NCBI GenBank assembly: GCA_022841825.1
Contig: JALHQT010000003.1
Location: forward strand, 186,001 to 250,000
DNA: 64,000 nucleotides
Origin: Anaerolineae bacterium
GTDB lineage: Bacteria > Chloroflexota > Anaerolineae > Aggregatilineales > Phototrophicaceae
Direction of reading: 5' to 3'
Position numbers and translations under genes: made by a program. Positions 26,132 to 35,571 of this stretch are shown here, piece after piece. The notes under the pieces are model-generated. The model was not told where the DNA came from, did no database searches, and was given only the letters and a program-made list of their open reading frames with translations. How positions within the stretch are numbered: the stretch's first letter is position 1; every line of letters begins with the position of its first letter.

Positions 26132-27583
26132 CTATGGGGTCACCGGGCGATGCGCGATGCTTGCCTGCTGCAAGTCGATGACGATCTTGAAGAGCGCGCC
26201 CTTGCCAATACCTTTGCTCTCCCCTGTAATCCGACCGCCGTAGAAGTCGAGGATGGCTTTCACGATGGACAATCCCAGACCATTCCCGATAAATCTGCCT
26301 CGTACTTCTTCTGCACGGAAGAAGCGCTCAAACAGATTGGCTGCCATCTCAGGGGAAAACCCGATCCCGGTATCCTGCACTTCAAACAGAACGGTATCCT
26401 TCGCGGAGGCGATGCGCATGTCGACGCTGCCCTGCGTCGTATACTTGACGGCATTTGACAGAAGATTATCAAGCATCAGGCGCAGGTCGTTTGGAGATAC
26501 CGGCAGCTCGGGTGGCAGTTTTGGGTCGAACTGCGCGTTGAAGGTCAGCCCCTTCGCCTCAGCTTCGATACGCCAATGGCGGGCGATGTCATGGAGTGAA
26601 GACACCATGTCCCCGTTGACACTGATCTGCGGCTGTCGTCCTTCGTCAATGCGTGCCAGAATCAGCAGCGACGACACCAATTCCGCCATATGGTCGATCT
26701 CTTGCCGTATCTCGGAAAGGTAAGTGACGCGTTCTGCGGCGGGCAGCGTGACATCTGCGAGCGCCTCGGCACGCAGCTTGAGCGTCATCAGAGGCGTACG
26801 CAGCTCATGGGCAGCGTTGCTCACAAAACTGCGCTGCGTTTTCATCAGCGCCTCGATTTGCCCCGCCATGTAATTGAACGCTTGGGCAAGCTGTCCGAGT
26901 TCATCTTGCGATTGAACACGGATACGCGTATCGAACATGCCCTTTGCCATTTGCAAAGCAGAATTGCGCAGGTGCCGCATGGGCTGCGAAATTGTGCCAT
27001 AGACCCACATCGATGCAGCGATCACCAGCGCCAGCACGGGGATAGTTGCAGATGCAAGCTCGGCATAACGGCGATTGATCTCGGCATAGGCGGGCTGCAT
27101 CGGCTCCGAAAGTACCACAAATCCCAGCGGATCTCCCTCGTACTGGACAGACACTGCTAAATGCAAGGTGTCGTCTCCGGCGTGGTTGGGTCGAATATCG
27201 GAGCCAATCCGCTGTGAAAGTGCCATACTTAACTCCGGCGTTAATGCTGCGCGCGCTCCTGGGACATAGTCCGTGTTGGTTGTGGCGGCGACCACACGGT
27301 AGCTGCTGTCCACAATCAGATAATCGTGCCCGACCTCCTGCTGAAACGTAGAAATCATACGTCCGACACCCTCTTCGCCTTCGCCTTCGAGGAAATGCCC
27401 CAAGGGTTCGGCGAAGGTCGTGGCGACCAGTAAGGCATCGGTTTCAAGATGGTGTTTGTAGAACTCCAAGGTTGTCGCTTCTAGCTGCCGCCCGGCAATC
27501 ACGAACTGCACCAGCCCTCCAACACATGCGATCAGGATGAAGATGATGAGAATTCGCCAGCGGATGGACAAGCGGTTGATCAT
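26132..27583 (-). CDS. Sensor histidine kinase
   Basis: A 483-residue protein. TM1 is at about 10-30, an extracellular sensor at 31-178, TM2 at 179-197, HAMP at 198-250, HisKA with phospho-acceptor His259 (FVSNAAHELRTPL), and HATPase_c with NLLSNAVKYT, DTGIGFSP and GNGLGLSIVKAI. It is classic EnvZ/BaeS architecture. Its gene begins 6 bp after the response regulator stop, so the two form one operon. The cue is unknown. The shared TTTAAG box suggests it controls the ApbE/heme operon. Confidence 0.93.
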   Translation of the reverse strand: MINRLSIRWRILIIFILIACVGGLVQFVIAGRQLEATTLEFYKHHLETDALLVATTFAEPLGHFLEGEGEEGVGRMISTFQQEVGHDYLIVDSSYRVVAATTNTDYVPGARAALTPELSMALSQRIGSDIRPNHAGDDTLHLAVSVQYEGDPLGFVVLSEPMQPAYAEINRRYAELASATIPVLALVIAASMWVYGTISQPMRHLRNSALQMAKGMFDTRIRVQSQDELGQLAQAFNYMAGQIEALMKTQRSFVSNAAHELRTPLMTLKLRAEALADVTLPAAERVTYLSEIRQEIDHMAELVSSLLILARIDEGRQPQISVNGDMVSSLHDIARHWRIEAEAKGLTFNAQFDPKLPPELPVSPNDLRLMLDNLLSNAVKYTTQGSVDMRIASAKDTVLFEVQDTGIGFSPEMAANLFERFFRAEEVRGRFIGNGLGLSIVKAILDFYGGRITGESKGIGKGALFKIVIDLQQASIAHRPVTP

Positions 27584-27589
27584 GGTGGA

Positions 27590-28285
27590 CTAACTCCGAT
27601 CGGGGTCGTGAAAACGGTAGCCAACACCTCGGATCGTTTGGAGATAGGTTGGGTTTGCCGGGTCAGGCTCCAACTTCGCACGCAACCAGCTCATATGGAC
27701 ATCCAGAGTCCGCGTGTCGCCTAGCCAATCCGTTCCCCAAACCTCATCAAACAAGCGTTCTCGTGTGACGACTTTTCCCAGGTTGGTCATCAGTAAGGTC
27801 AGGATTTCGTACTCTTTCTGTCTCATGCTCAACTGCTGCCCGCCGCGCGTGAGCGTGTGCGCCTCAAGGTTGAGCGTGATGTCCCCTACGCTGATCGATT
27901 GGGGAATCTGGTCTCCTTGGTCAAGTCGCACACGGCGCAGCATTGCACGCACATGCGCCTCCAGCTCCTGGTAGCCGAAGGGCTTGACCAGATAGTCATC
28001 TGCGCCGAGTTCCAGCCCCTTGATGCGGTCTGTGCTGTCATCTAGTGCAGTTAGCATGATGATCGGTGTTGCCATATGTGTTCGTATTGCCTGACAGACC
28101 TGCCAACCGTTCAGCCCAGGCATCATCACATCCAGCACAATAACATCCGGCTTCTCAACCAGGGCAAGACTTAGCCCGGCATGCCCGTCACCAGCAACCG
28201 TGACCTGATAGCCTGCCCGCTCAAACGAAGAGCGCAGCGGGTCGGTCAGTTTGCGTTCATCATCGATCAAGAGAATATGTGTCAT
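27590..28285 (-). CDS. OmpR/PhoB-family response regulator
   Basis: About 231 residues. The receiver domain has acid pocket Asp8/Asp9, phospho-acceptor Asp52 (VIVLDVMMPGLNG), Thr79 and Lys101 (YLVKPF). The winged-helix DNA-binding domain ends TLDVHMSWLRAKLEPDPANP then YLQTIRGVGYRF. The ATG at 28285 (MTHILLIDDE) gives a normal N-terminus; the ORF-track start at 28312 adds nine residues. Box 28331-28349 lies 46 bp upstream, consistent with autoregulation by this protein. Confidence 0.93.
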   Translation of the reverse strand: MTHILLIDDERKLTDPLRSSFERAGYQVTVAGDGHAGLSLALVEKPDVIVLDVMMPGLNGWQVCQAIRTHMATPIIMLTALDDSTDRIKGLELGADDYLVKPFGYQELEAHVRAMLRRVRLDQGDQIPQSISVGDITLNLEAHTLTRGGQQLSMRQKEYEILTLLMTNLGKVVTRERLFDEVWGTDWLGDTRTLDVHMSWLRAKLEPDPANPTYLQTIRGVGYRFHDPDRS

Positions 28286-28330
28286 CGAGTACGCCTTAAG
28301 TTCACTCCTCATTCTACTGCCGAAGCCGAG

Positions 28331-28349
28331 GATTTAAGTCAGATTTAAG
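28331..28349 (+). promoter_or_regulatory. TTTAAG direct-repeat box, second copy
   Basis: GATTTAAGTCAGATTTAAG is identical over 19 bp to the box at 22692-22710. It lies between the divergent response regulator (start 28285) and the LiaF-like gene (start 28503). In orientation it matches copy 1 with respect to the rightward gene. Confidence 0.8.
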
Positions 28350-28502
28350 CTTCGTGCCGGGGCTTGGCAGTCGGCAGGGAACGTGGCATTGCAGCCCAAC
28401 CGCTATGCTTCCATGCCGATCATGCTGTTGGCTGCAACCTCACTCTGCACGCCTGCGTATAAAAAGGTGAATGTAACAACACAGGCGATGGGGAGTAAGC
28501 AC

Positions 28503-29156
28503 ATGAGTATGCAAGGGACACAGGGCAATCAGGCGGGACGCAAAATAGGCGCGCTGCTGCTGATCGTCATCGGCGGGGTTTTCCTGGCGGGGAACTTCTT
28601 CAACTTCAGCTTCAACTTCTGGAATATCGGCTGGCCCCTCTTTGTGCTGGTTCCAGGTCTGGCGTTCCTCTTCTTCGCTATCACGGGCGATAAGAACGCC
28701 GTCGGCTTGATCTTTCCGGGCACGATTGTGACCGGAACGGGGGCAATCCTGTTCTACCAGAACATGACGGGCAACTGGGAGAGCTGGGCATACGTCTGGA
28801 CGCTTTACCCACTGTTCGTCGGTATCGCCCTCAGTTACGAAGGCTACCGCCGCAACCAGCCGCACAACATCGCCACCGGGCGCAACATGATCATGGGCGG
28901 CTTGATTGGTTTCCTGGTCTTCGGCGCGTTCTTCGAGCTGATGATCTTCAACGAGAATGACCAACTGCTCAACATCGGTCTGCCGCTCGTCCTGATCGGC
29001 GTGGGCGCGTTCCTGCTCCTCAACCGCCGGAGCAACCAGCGGAGCGATGGCGACTATGCGCCGCTGCCCAAGCGCAAGAACGAGGCGGATGTTTCGCCGG
29101 AGCTGCGGCGCAAGATTGACGAAGCGCTCGACGAGCCAGAGGTGCCTGTGCGCTAG
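28503..29156 (+). CDS. LiaF/DUF5668-like membrane protein
   Basis: About 217 residues. It has two pairs of membrane helices (around 12-50 and 75-92, then 122-165) with the repeat-like LLLIVIGGVFLAGNFFNF and NIGWPLFVLVPGLAFLF typical of the LiaI/LiaF-like transmembrane region (DUF5668). The C-terminal tail is charged (PLPKRKNEADVSPELRRKID). LiaF-type proteins modulate envelope-stress kinases. Its position beside a two-component system and box 28331-28349 fits such a role, but this is inferred. The start at ATG 28503 has GGGAG upstream; the ORF-track start is 120 nt earlier. Confidence 0.7.
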   Translation: MSMQGTQGNQAGRKIGALLLIVIGGVFLAGNFFNFSFNFWNIGWPLFVLVPGLAFLFFAITGDKNAVGLIFPGTIVTGTGAILFYQNMTGNWESWAYVWTLYPLFVGIALSYEGYRRNQPHNIATGRNMIMGGLIGFLVFGAFFELMIFNENDQLLNIGLPLVLIGVGAFLLLNRRSNQRSDGDYAPLPKRKNEADVSPELRRKIDEALDEPEVPVR

Positions 29157-29173
29157 AGCGCAGGAAGTCGATG

Positions 29174-29198
29174 CAGGGACGCATAAAGTGCGTCCCTG
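29174..29198. repeat. GCAGGGACGC palindrome
   Basis: CAGGGACGCATAAAGTGCGTCCCTG, a member of the GTAGGG(A/G)CG family in which the first T is replaced by C. It lies just after the LiaF-like gene and could act as a 3' hairpin. Confidence 0.75.
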
Positions 29199-29300
29199 TT
29201 AATTCTTGGGGGAAGGTGTTTTGGAGATTGCTTTATGCTCTTCTATGGAAGAGCCGTGTGATACTGAAGTTACATCCGATTTCAGCAACGGCGATGTCTT

Positions 29301-29723
29301 ATGCCGATTACGATCGAGTGGGATAACGAGGCTCATACCATCCTTCTCCACACCTATGTGGGCAAGTGGATGCTGGCAGAATACGATGCAGCGGCTGCCC
29401 AGGCACGCGAGATGGTTGTGCAGGAAGGTCACCCCGTTTATTACATCATCGATCTGGTACGCAGCGCCGCGCCTCCGTTGGGCGTCGCCGCACGGGTGGT
29501 GCGTGCGACCGAAGGCAGAACAGCGAACGAAGGACTCACCATTCTTGTTGGGCTTAAGCAGCAGCCGATGCTCGCCATGCTCGCAGACCAGGGATCGCGC
29601 TTGTTTCCCCATCTGCGATTGACTTATCAATTTGCCGACAGCCTCGACGAGGCGCGGCAGATGCTGACGGACGTGACAGCGACATCACAAGCCAACTCAC
29701 CGCAGCGCTATCCTCAGGCATAA
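29301..29723 (+). CDS. Conserved hypothetical alpha/beta protein
   Basis: A 140-residue soluble protein. It begins MPITIEWDNEAHTILLHTYVG, has HPVYYIIDLVRSAAPPLG as a central strand-turn and ends in helix SLDEARQMLTDV. The alternation suggests a STAS/SpoIIAA-like fold, not proven. A truncated paralogue lies at 22452-22709. Both lie just outside the two TTTAAG boxes that bracket the redox/two-component cluster. No Ser phosphorylation site of anti-sigma antagonists is evident. Confidence 0.6.
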   Translation: MPITIEWDNEAHTILLHTYVGKWMLAEYDAAAAQAREMVVQEGHPVYYIIDLVRSAAPPLGVAARVVRATEGRTANEGLTILVGLKQQPMLAMLADQGSRLFPHLRLTYQFADSLDEARQMLTDVTATSQANSPQRYPQA

Positions 29724-29740
29724 CCGTCGAATAGTCACGC

Positions 29741-30148
29741 TTATTTATACTGCGCCACGTATTCTCCCGACGGCGGGATCACCTGGATCACGTCGATCAG
29801 CACGCCGTTGGGATCGACCGTCGCGAAGTGACGTTGCCCAAAGTCCTCGGTCAGCAGCTCTCGCTTGAGCGGCAGTCCTGCCCCCTGGATCAAGCGGGCA
29901 TATTCCGCATCGACATTATCGACCTCGAAATTGAGCAGCAGCCCCTGCACAGGCTTACGATAGCCTTCGACCACCGTCTCATGGTCATGCTGGAGCAGCG
30001 CCAGCTCAAACCGCCCATCCGCCGACTTGAGGCTGACATACCAGTCTGCGTCAAACGTAACCTGGAAGCCGAAGTGCTGCACGTAGAAGTCGCGGCTGAT
30101 GCTCACGCGGTCGGTCATCAGAACGGGATAGAAGCTGTTGACTTGCAT
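29741..30148 (-). CDS. VOC (glyoxalase/bleomycin-resistance) family protein
   Basis: A 135-residue protein with two beta-alpha-beta-beta-beta units: [27 protein letters not shown], then [22 protein letters not shown] and [22 protein letters not shown] proteins use a metal or sequester small compounds. The function here is unknown. Expression is likely repressed by the divergent TetR protein (30274-30882), because a perfect operator lies between its -35 and -10 boxes. GGAGAG precedes the ATG. Confidence 0.88.
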   Translation of the reverse strand: MQVNSFYPVLMTDRVSISRDFYVQHFGFQVTFDADWYVSLKSADGRFELALLQHDHETVVEGYRKPVQGLLLNFEVDNVDAEYARLIQGAGLPLKRELLTEDFGQRHFATVDPNGVLIDVIQVIPPSGEYVAQYK

Positions 30149-30179
30149 GGCTGTCTCTCCATTTGCTATTCTTTATGGG

Positions 30180-30233
30180 ATACGTACAGTCTGTATGTAT
30201 GACTATGATAGATACATACAGTATGTATGTCAA
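30180..30233 (-). promoter_or_regulatory. VOC gene promoter with two TetR-type operators
   Basis: On the minus strand TTGACA (30233-30228), a 17-bp spacer and TATCAT (30210-30205) form a near-consensus promoter. A perfect 17-bp palindrome ATACATAC-A-GTATGTAT (30212-30228) fills the spacer. A second, longer-spaced site ATACGTAC-AGTCT-GTATGTAT (30180-30200) lies just downstream. Both are likely targets of the divergent TetR. Confidence 0.88.
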
Positions 30234-30273
30234 GTGGCGAGACATGAGCATTGGATAAGCGAGGAAGCATCCT

Positions 30274-30882
30274 ATGACGGATCACAAGCCCACGCGCACG
30301 AAGGCAGCACAGCGCGAAATGACCACCGCCCGACTGATCGAGATCGCCCGCGAAATCTTTACGCGAGATGGTTACGCGGGCGCGGCGATGGAGGAGATCG
30401 TCCAGCAGGCAGGCGTGACGCGCGGCGCGCTCTATCATCACTTTGGCAGCAAAGAGGGTCTGTTCAAGGCGGTTGTCAACGCCGTGCAGGAGGATGTCGG
30501 GCGGCGTGTGCTAACGGCGGCGGAGCGCAATCCGGACGCCTGGGAGAGCCTGATGGCGGGATGCGCGGCGTTCTTGCAGGCGAGCCTCGACCCGCAGGTG
30601 CAGCAGATCATGCTGGTCGATGCGCCGTCGGCGCTGGGCTGGTCGCATTGGCGCGAACTCGACGCGCAGTACAGCATGGCATCGCTGCGCAGCGCGCTCG
30701 CCGAACTGATTGAAAGTGGGCAGACGGTCGCCCTGCCGTTGGATGCGCTGGTGCACCTGCTGTCTGGCGCGATGAACGAGGCGGCGCTGTGGATCGCCCA
30801 GGCGAAGCAGCCACAGGATGCCCTGCGCGACGCGGAAGCTGCGCTGCGGCGGCTGCTGGACGGGCTGCGGGTGGGGGGTTAG
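30274..30882 (+). CDS. TetR family transcriptional regulator
   Basis: A 202-residue protein. The N-terminal helix-turn-helix is clear: TTARLIEIAREIFTRDGYAGAAMEEIVQQAGVTRGALYHHFGSKEGLFKAV. The C-terminal ligand domain is alpha-helical with no known ligand signature. It is divergent from the VOC gene and shares its 125-bp intergenic region with two palindromic operators, so it likely represses the VOC gene and itself. GAGGAAG precedes the ATG. Confidence 0.93.
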   Translation: MTDHKPTRTKAAQREMTTARLIEIAREIFTRDGYAGAAMEEIVQQAGVTRGALYHHFGSKEGLFKAVVNAVQEDVGRRVLTAAERNPDAWESLMAGCAAFLQASLDPQVQQIMLVDAPSALGWSHWRELDAQYSMASLRSALAELIESGQTVALPLDALVHLLSGAMNEAALWIAQAKQPQDALRDAEAALRRLLDGLRVGG

Positions 30883-30925
30883 GGCTGATGTTTGGGCTGC
30901 GCCAGGGCGGACTTATTCTTGATCT

Positions 30926-31915
30926 CTACCCCCGCTGCTGCGCGCGGCGGATCGCCCAGCCGAGCAGCAGCTTCGCCAGCAGTGCCTGGATGAGCGCGGC
31001 GGCGAGCAGCGCCAAGCCGAGGAAGACCCCGTAAGGCACAATCGCCCAGATTTCGCCAAACACGCTCAGATGCAGGAAGCGCAGCCCCCAATCCGCCCAC
31101 GCGCCAAAGCCGAACATCAGCGCGAATGCGGAGGCATCCGGCATGGGCAGCGCACCCTCCATGAAGCGCAGGTAGCCGAAGCCGAGCAGCGCCATCGTCC
31201 CGAAGCGCAGCAGGATCAGCACCACCTGGACGAGCGCGCTGTAGGTGCGCTGACGCACGTAGATCGAGATGAGCAGCCCCAGCGCCGCGTCGAGCGCGAC
31301 GCCTGTGAACGGCAGGAGCAGCCCAGCGGTGAGCATGAACGCCAGCAGCAGGATCGCCACCGCCAGCCCCAGGTCGAGATCGGGGGTGATCGGGATCGAG
31401 AGCTGTGGAACGATGCCGCTGATCAACAGGTCGAGATACTCGCCCTGGAACGCCGTCAAATCCCAAAGAATGCCCGCCACCAGCACGAGGCGGATCAGCG
31501 TGATGGCGATGAGCAGCGGACGCAGGCGGTAGAAGACGGCTGCCCAGCGCGTGCGCAGCGCCAGCTCTGCCCCGCCCGCCGTCGCCCGCAGCGAATCCCA
31601 CTGCTGGCGGCGCACGGCTTCGCCAATCGCGCCTGATGTCAGGCTGTAGGTGGCGAGGATGACGATGATCTGGAGGATCAGCGCGGGCGCGTAGAGCAGG
31701 CGGTTCGCCGATTCGGTGATGTTGGGCGAGAGCGGTTCGAGCAGGAACTGCGTCCCGGTCAGGAAGCCGATACCCACCAGCAGCGCGATGCCGACCAGAA
31801 CGCCGAGCCAGGTGAGGGCGCGGCGGCGCTTGCCGCGCGCACGTAGTTCGTAGCGCAGCAGGGGGTGCGTTTCTTCCGCCCATTCGGGCAGCGGTCCCAA
31901 AAAGAATCTAATCAT
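30926..31915 (-). CDS. Uncharacterised polytopic membrane protein coupled to addA
   Basis: About 329 residues with around seven hydrophobic helices and a cytoplasmic N-terminus (PEWAEETHPLLRYELRARGKRRR). The stretch GEAVRRQQWDSLRATAGGAELALRTRW between helices resembles the cytoplasmic loop of ABC-2-like membrane proteins, but no ATPase is adjacent. The ATG at 31915 overlaps the addA stop codon (TGATG), so translation is coupled; the ORF track used a TTG three bases earlier. Function is unknown. Confidence 0.65.
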   Translation of the reverse strand: MIRFFLGPLPEWAEETHPLLRYELRARGKRRRALTWLGVLVGIALLVGIGFLTGTQFLLEPLSPNITESANRLLYAPALILQIIVILATYSLTSGAIGEAVRRQQWDSLRATAGGAELALRTRWAAVFYRLRPLLIAITLIRLVLVAGILWDLTAFQGEYLDLLISGIVPQLSIPITPDLDLGLAVAILLLAFMLTAGLLLPFTGVALDAALGLLISIYVRQRTYSALVQVVLILLRFGTMALLGFGYLRFMEGALPMPDASAFALMFGFGAWADWGLRFLHLSVFGEIWAIVPYGVFLGLALLAAALIQALLAKLLLGWAIRRAQQRG

Positions 31916-34900
31916 CAATCTTGCCCCAACACATCACCAATGACCGACTCCAGACCTGCCAGCGCGCCCTGCCAGATGTCGGTGGGGACAGGGATGGTCT
32001 GATTATAACGAATGTAGTGGATATAGATCTCCGGCGTCATCCCGGTCAGCCGCTGCACTGCCGCCGCGTAGACGCCGACCTGAAGATGATAGCGACGGGC
32101 GTGCTCGGCGGCGACATGCTGGTCGTGCCCGCCGCGAAAGGTGCTGCTCTTGTAATCGATGACGGCGTGTGTCCCATCGGCGCGCACGACCAGCGCATCC
32201 AGTTTGCCCTGGATGGTGCGCTTGTCGGTCGCGTAGATCAGCGGCAGCTCCGGATAATGCCTGCCCTTGCGCCGCGCCGAGTCGATCATGTTCCAGAGCG
32301 GCGTGCCGACGAAGGTACGCAGCAGGTTGCGCGCTTCGTTGATGGCAATGTTGATTTGCTCCGGATCGACGATGCCCTCTTCCCACGCGTAGGCGCGCAG
32401 CAGTTCGCGCAGGTCGTCCTTCTCAGACGGGAACTGCCACCAGCGCAGCGCACGGTGGACGATCTCACCGATCTTGCGCGGCGGGATTTGCTGAGCGTCA
32501 TGGCTGCTGACGCGCTCGATGTGGTCGGGGGCATCACGCAGCAGGCTGTGGAGCAGGCGCACACGGTAGATGCCGCGCCTTTCCGGCGCTGTTTCGGCGG
32601 CGTACCCGCCCAACTGCGCGATCTGGGAGGCGGAGAGCGTCCGCGCGGAGGCATCGCGCGCCACACGCACGGAGGCGAGGAGCGGCGGCATGACGGGTTC
32701 CGCGTCCGGTGGCTGCCATTCTGGCGCGCGTGGAGCGCCACCGCGTTCCGGCGCGCTGTCCGCCGGGATGACGCTCAGGACGACCTCTCCCCACTCGCGG
32801 GGATGGGTGCCCGCCGCGCCTTCTCGCAGGTCAAAGGCGTCGAGCACCTGCGCCAGCCAGCCAGTCGTCTTCCAAATGCCGTCTTTTCGCGCCGCGCTGC
32901 CTGTGAAGATCAGCCGATCCTGCGCGCGGGTGGCGGCGACATAGAGCAGGCGGCGGCTTTCGGCATCCTCGCGGGCGGCGCGCAGGCGTTCTGCGCGGCG
33001 ATGTGCGAAGGGCGTGACGTTCGTGTCTTTGGCGGGGTCATAGACCTTGCAGGCAAGCCCCAAGTCGGCGTCGTGGATGAGCAGTCGTCCGAAGCCGGTC
33101 GCCTCGCGCTGGCAATCCACCAGGAAGACGACCGGGAATTCCAGCCCTTTGCTCTTGTGGATGGTCATCAGGGTGACCGCGCCGCTGGCATCGAGCGAGA
33201 CTTCGCCTTCGCGTGCTTCCATCGCGCTGAGATCGACCAGATGCTGCGAAAACTCGCCGAGCGTCAGCTTGCCGCCCGTGCGTGCCATCTCGACCAGCTT
33301 TTCGACATTGCCACGCCGCCGCGCGCCGTCAGGCAGTCCGGTCAGCACGGCGAGATAACCCGTGGCGTCGAGCGCTTCATCCAGCAATTCGGCGATGGTC
33401 ACACGCCCGGCGAGCGTGCGCAGCCGCGTCAGCGTCTCGCTTGCGAAGGCGAGTATGGCGGTTTCGTCGTCGGGCACGCCTGTCGAATCCGCCAGCGCGT
33501 CCCATAGCGGTGGGATCGTTCCGTCGTCGCTGCGGCGCGCGCGCAGGGCGTAGAGCGCGTCATCGCTGAGGGCGAAGAGGGGCGACCGCAGCGCGGCGGC
33601 GAGCGCCAGTGCATCGCCAGGGTGATAGATCGCGCGCAGGAGGTTGAGCATGTCCCAGACTTCCTGGCGGTCGTAGTAGCCCTTGCCCGCAATGGTGACG
33701 AACGGCAGCCCGGCGCTCTTGAAGACCTCCTCGTACAATCCCGCTTCGCTCATGGCACGGAAGAGCAGCGCACAGTCGCCGTAATCGAGCGGGCGAGTCG
33801 TGTTCAATTCGCGGTCGTAGATTGGGGTTTTCGCTTCAACCAGCGCGTGAATGCGCGCGGCGATGGCGGCGGCTTCGGCGCGGCGGGCGGCTTCCATGCC
33901 GTCGTCGCCGTCGTAGTCGCTGCGGTCGATGAGCAGCAGTTCTACAAACGGCGTTTCTGCCGGGGCGTCGGCGCGCGCGGCATCCATCGGCTCGCCCAGC
34001 TCGATCTGGTAATCGGCGGCGATGCTGGCAGGGTCGCGCGTGAGCACGCGGCTGAAGAAGGCGTTGAAGCAGTTCACCAGCGGCGCGTGTGTGCGGAATG
34101 AACGCGCCAGGGCGACCGCTTCGCCGCCGAGCTGCAAGAGCGCATCATGCGCCTGATTGAAGACGCGCACATCGGCGCGCCGGAAGGAGTAGATGCTCTG
34201 CTTAGGGTCGCCGACCAGGAATAGCCCACCCTGTGCATCAGGCGGGGCGAGCAGGCGGACGATGTCCCACTGCGAATCGTTGGTGTCCTGGAACTCGTCC
34301 ACGAGCAGATGGCGGAACTCCGCGCCCTGGTAGCGGCGGCGCACGTCCGGTCTATCGCGCAGCAGGCGGCGCGCCATCGCCTCCAGGTCGTCGAAATCGA
34401 GCGCGCCGCGTTCGCGCTTTGCCTCGCTGTAGGCGGTGCGCATCAGGCGCAGCAGTGTTGCCCAATGGGGCAGCAGGCGTGCGGCGCGCTCGTCCCATTC
34501 GTCGGGCGGCTCGCCGATCAGGTCGAGCGTGTCTTTGGCGTGCTCGCGCAGCATCTTCAGCGCGGCTTTCGCTTCGTCAAAGATTTCTTTGCCGCCCCAG
34601 ACTTTCGCGCTTCCGCCCGTCAGCTTGATCGACTCCTGGAGATGGCGCACCGCCGCGAGCTGTACCGCCCAATCGTGGGTCTTCAGCAGCGTGTCGAGGT
34701 GCATGACGCAGATCTTCCACACGTCGAGGATGCGGTCATCGCCTTGGGGCAGCCCGCCATCCGCCCAGGCAGCCGCCGCGCGAAAAGCCGAATTGCTCAT
34801 CAGGCGACCGAGCATCTGGGTCGCGTCGCTTTCCCAGAGCGCCCGCCAGCGCGCCATCAGGTTGTCGAGCGGGGCTTCGGCGGCTTCCGCGACGAAAGCG

Positions 34901-35424
34901 CGCAGGGTGGCACGCACGTCGCGGGTGTTGTACTGCGTGAAGACCTCGGTCGCCGGATCGCCATCGACCGCCAGCGCGGTCAGCAGGTCGTCCATGACCG
35001 TTTCCAGGAGGATTTGCGCGCCGATTTCGTCCAGCACCTCGAACGTTGGGTCGATACCGGCTTCGGCTGCGTTCTGGCGAAGGATCGCCGTGCAAAGCGC
35101 GTGGATGGTGTCGATGCGGGCGCTGTCCATCGCGCTCAGGCGACGCGACCAAATCGCTGCCCGCGCACCGTCGCGCTCCGCCTGCGCCGCTTCGAGACGC
35201 GCCAGGATCGCGCCGCGCACGCGGTCGCGCATTTCCTGCGCCGCCTTCTGCGTAAAGGTGATCGCGACGATTTGGTTGAGTTCCCACTCGGGGTGGGTAT
35301 CGAGCAGCCTGAGGTAGCGTTCGACCAGCACGCGCGTCTTGCCGGAGCCTGCGCCTGCGACGACCACCAGGTTGCGGTCAAGGGCGTATATGGCACGTTC
35401 CTGAGCGGGAGTGAAAGTGGGCAT
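31915..35424 (-). CDS. addA: AddA-like ATP-dependent helicase/nuclease
   Basis: A 1169-residue UvrD/Rep superfamily protein. Helicase motifs are Walker A GAGSGKT (24-30), AITFTQKAAQEMRDRV (Ia), LLVDEFQDTNDSQW (II), LVGDPKQSIYSFRRAD (III) and LLYVAATRAQDRLI (VI). The C-terminus bears a PD-(D/E)XK nuclease, GKLDALVVRADG then AVIDYKSSTF. AddA works with AddB in double-strand-break repair, loading RecA. AddB is not in the window. The four-Cys iron-sulfur motif typical of AddB is absent here. The gene is followed by a coupled membrane protein. Confidence 0.88.
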   Translation of the reverse strand: MPTFTPAQERAIYALDRNLVVVAGAGSGKTRVLVERYLRLLDTHPEWELNQIVAITFTQKAAQEMRDRVRGAILARLEAAQAERDGARAAIWSRRLSAMDSARIDTIHALCTAILRQNAAEAGIDPTFEVLDEIGAQILLETVMDDLLTALAVDGDPATEVFTQYNTRDVRATLRAFVAEAAEAPLDNLMARWRALWESDATQMLGRLMSNSAFRAAAAWADGGLPQGDDRILDVWKICVMHLDTLLKTHDWAVQLAAVRHLQESIKLTGGSAKVWGGKEIFDEAKAALKMLREHAKDTLDLIGEPPDEWDERAARLLPHWATLLRLMRTAYSEAKRERGALDFDDLEAMARRLLRDRPDVRRRYQGAEFRHLLVDEFQDTNDSQWDIVRLLAPPDAQGGLFLVGDPKQSIYSFRRADVRVFNQAHDALLQLGGEAVALARSFRTHAPLVNCFNAFFSRVLTRDPASIAADYQIELGEPMDAARADAPAETPFVELLLIDRSDYDGDDGMEAARRAEAAAIAARIHALVEAKTPIYDRELNTTRPLDYGDCALLFRAMSEAGLYEEVFKSAGLPFVTIAGKGYYDRQEVWDMLNLLRAIYHPGDALALAAALRSPLFALSDDALYALRARRSDDGTIPPLWDALADSTGVPDDETAILAFASETLTRLRTLAGRVTIAELLDEALDATGYLAVLTGLPDGARRRGNVEKLVEMARTGGKLTLGEFSQHLVDLSAMEAREGEVSLDASGAVTLMTIHKSKGLEFPVVFLVDCQREATGFGRLLIHDADLGLACKVYDPAKDTNVTPFAHRRAERLRAAREDAESRRLLYVAATRAQDRLIFTGSAARKDGIWKTTGWLAQVLDAFDLREGAAGTHPREWGEVVLSVIPADSAPERGGAPRAPEWQPPDAEPVMPPLLASVRVARDASARTLSASQIAQLGGYAAETAPERRGIYRVRLLHSLLRDAPDHIERVSSHDAQQIPPRKIGEIVHRALRWWQFPSEKDDLRELLRAYAWEEGIVDPEQINIAINEARNLLRTFVGTPLWNMIDSARRKGRHYPELPLIYATDKRTIQGKLDALVVRADGTHAVIDYKSSTFRGGHDQHVAAEHARRYHLQVGVYAAAVQRLTGMTPEIYIHYIRYNQTIPVPTDIWQGALAGLESVIGDVLGQD

Positions 35425-35571
35425 AACGAGGTTGATGAGTCGATTAGACGATTAGCAGTATAGCTTGATAGCAAATTGGCAAATTAGCAAATCGGACGCC
35501 TTTGTAGGGTGCATTCGGTTTTTGGGAGAACCGCTTCGCCGGCGGCTGAATCAATGCCAGAAATTGCCCCC

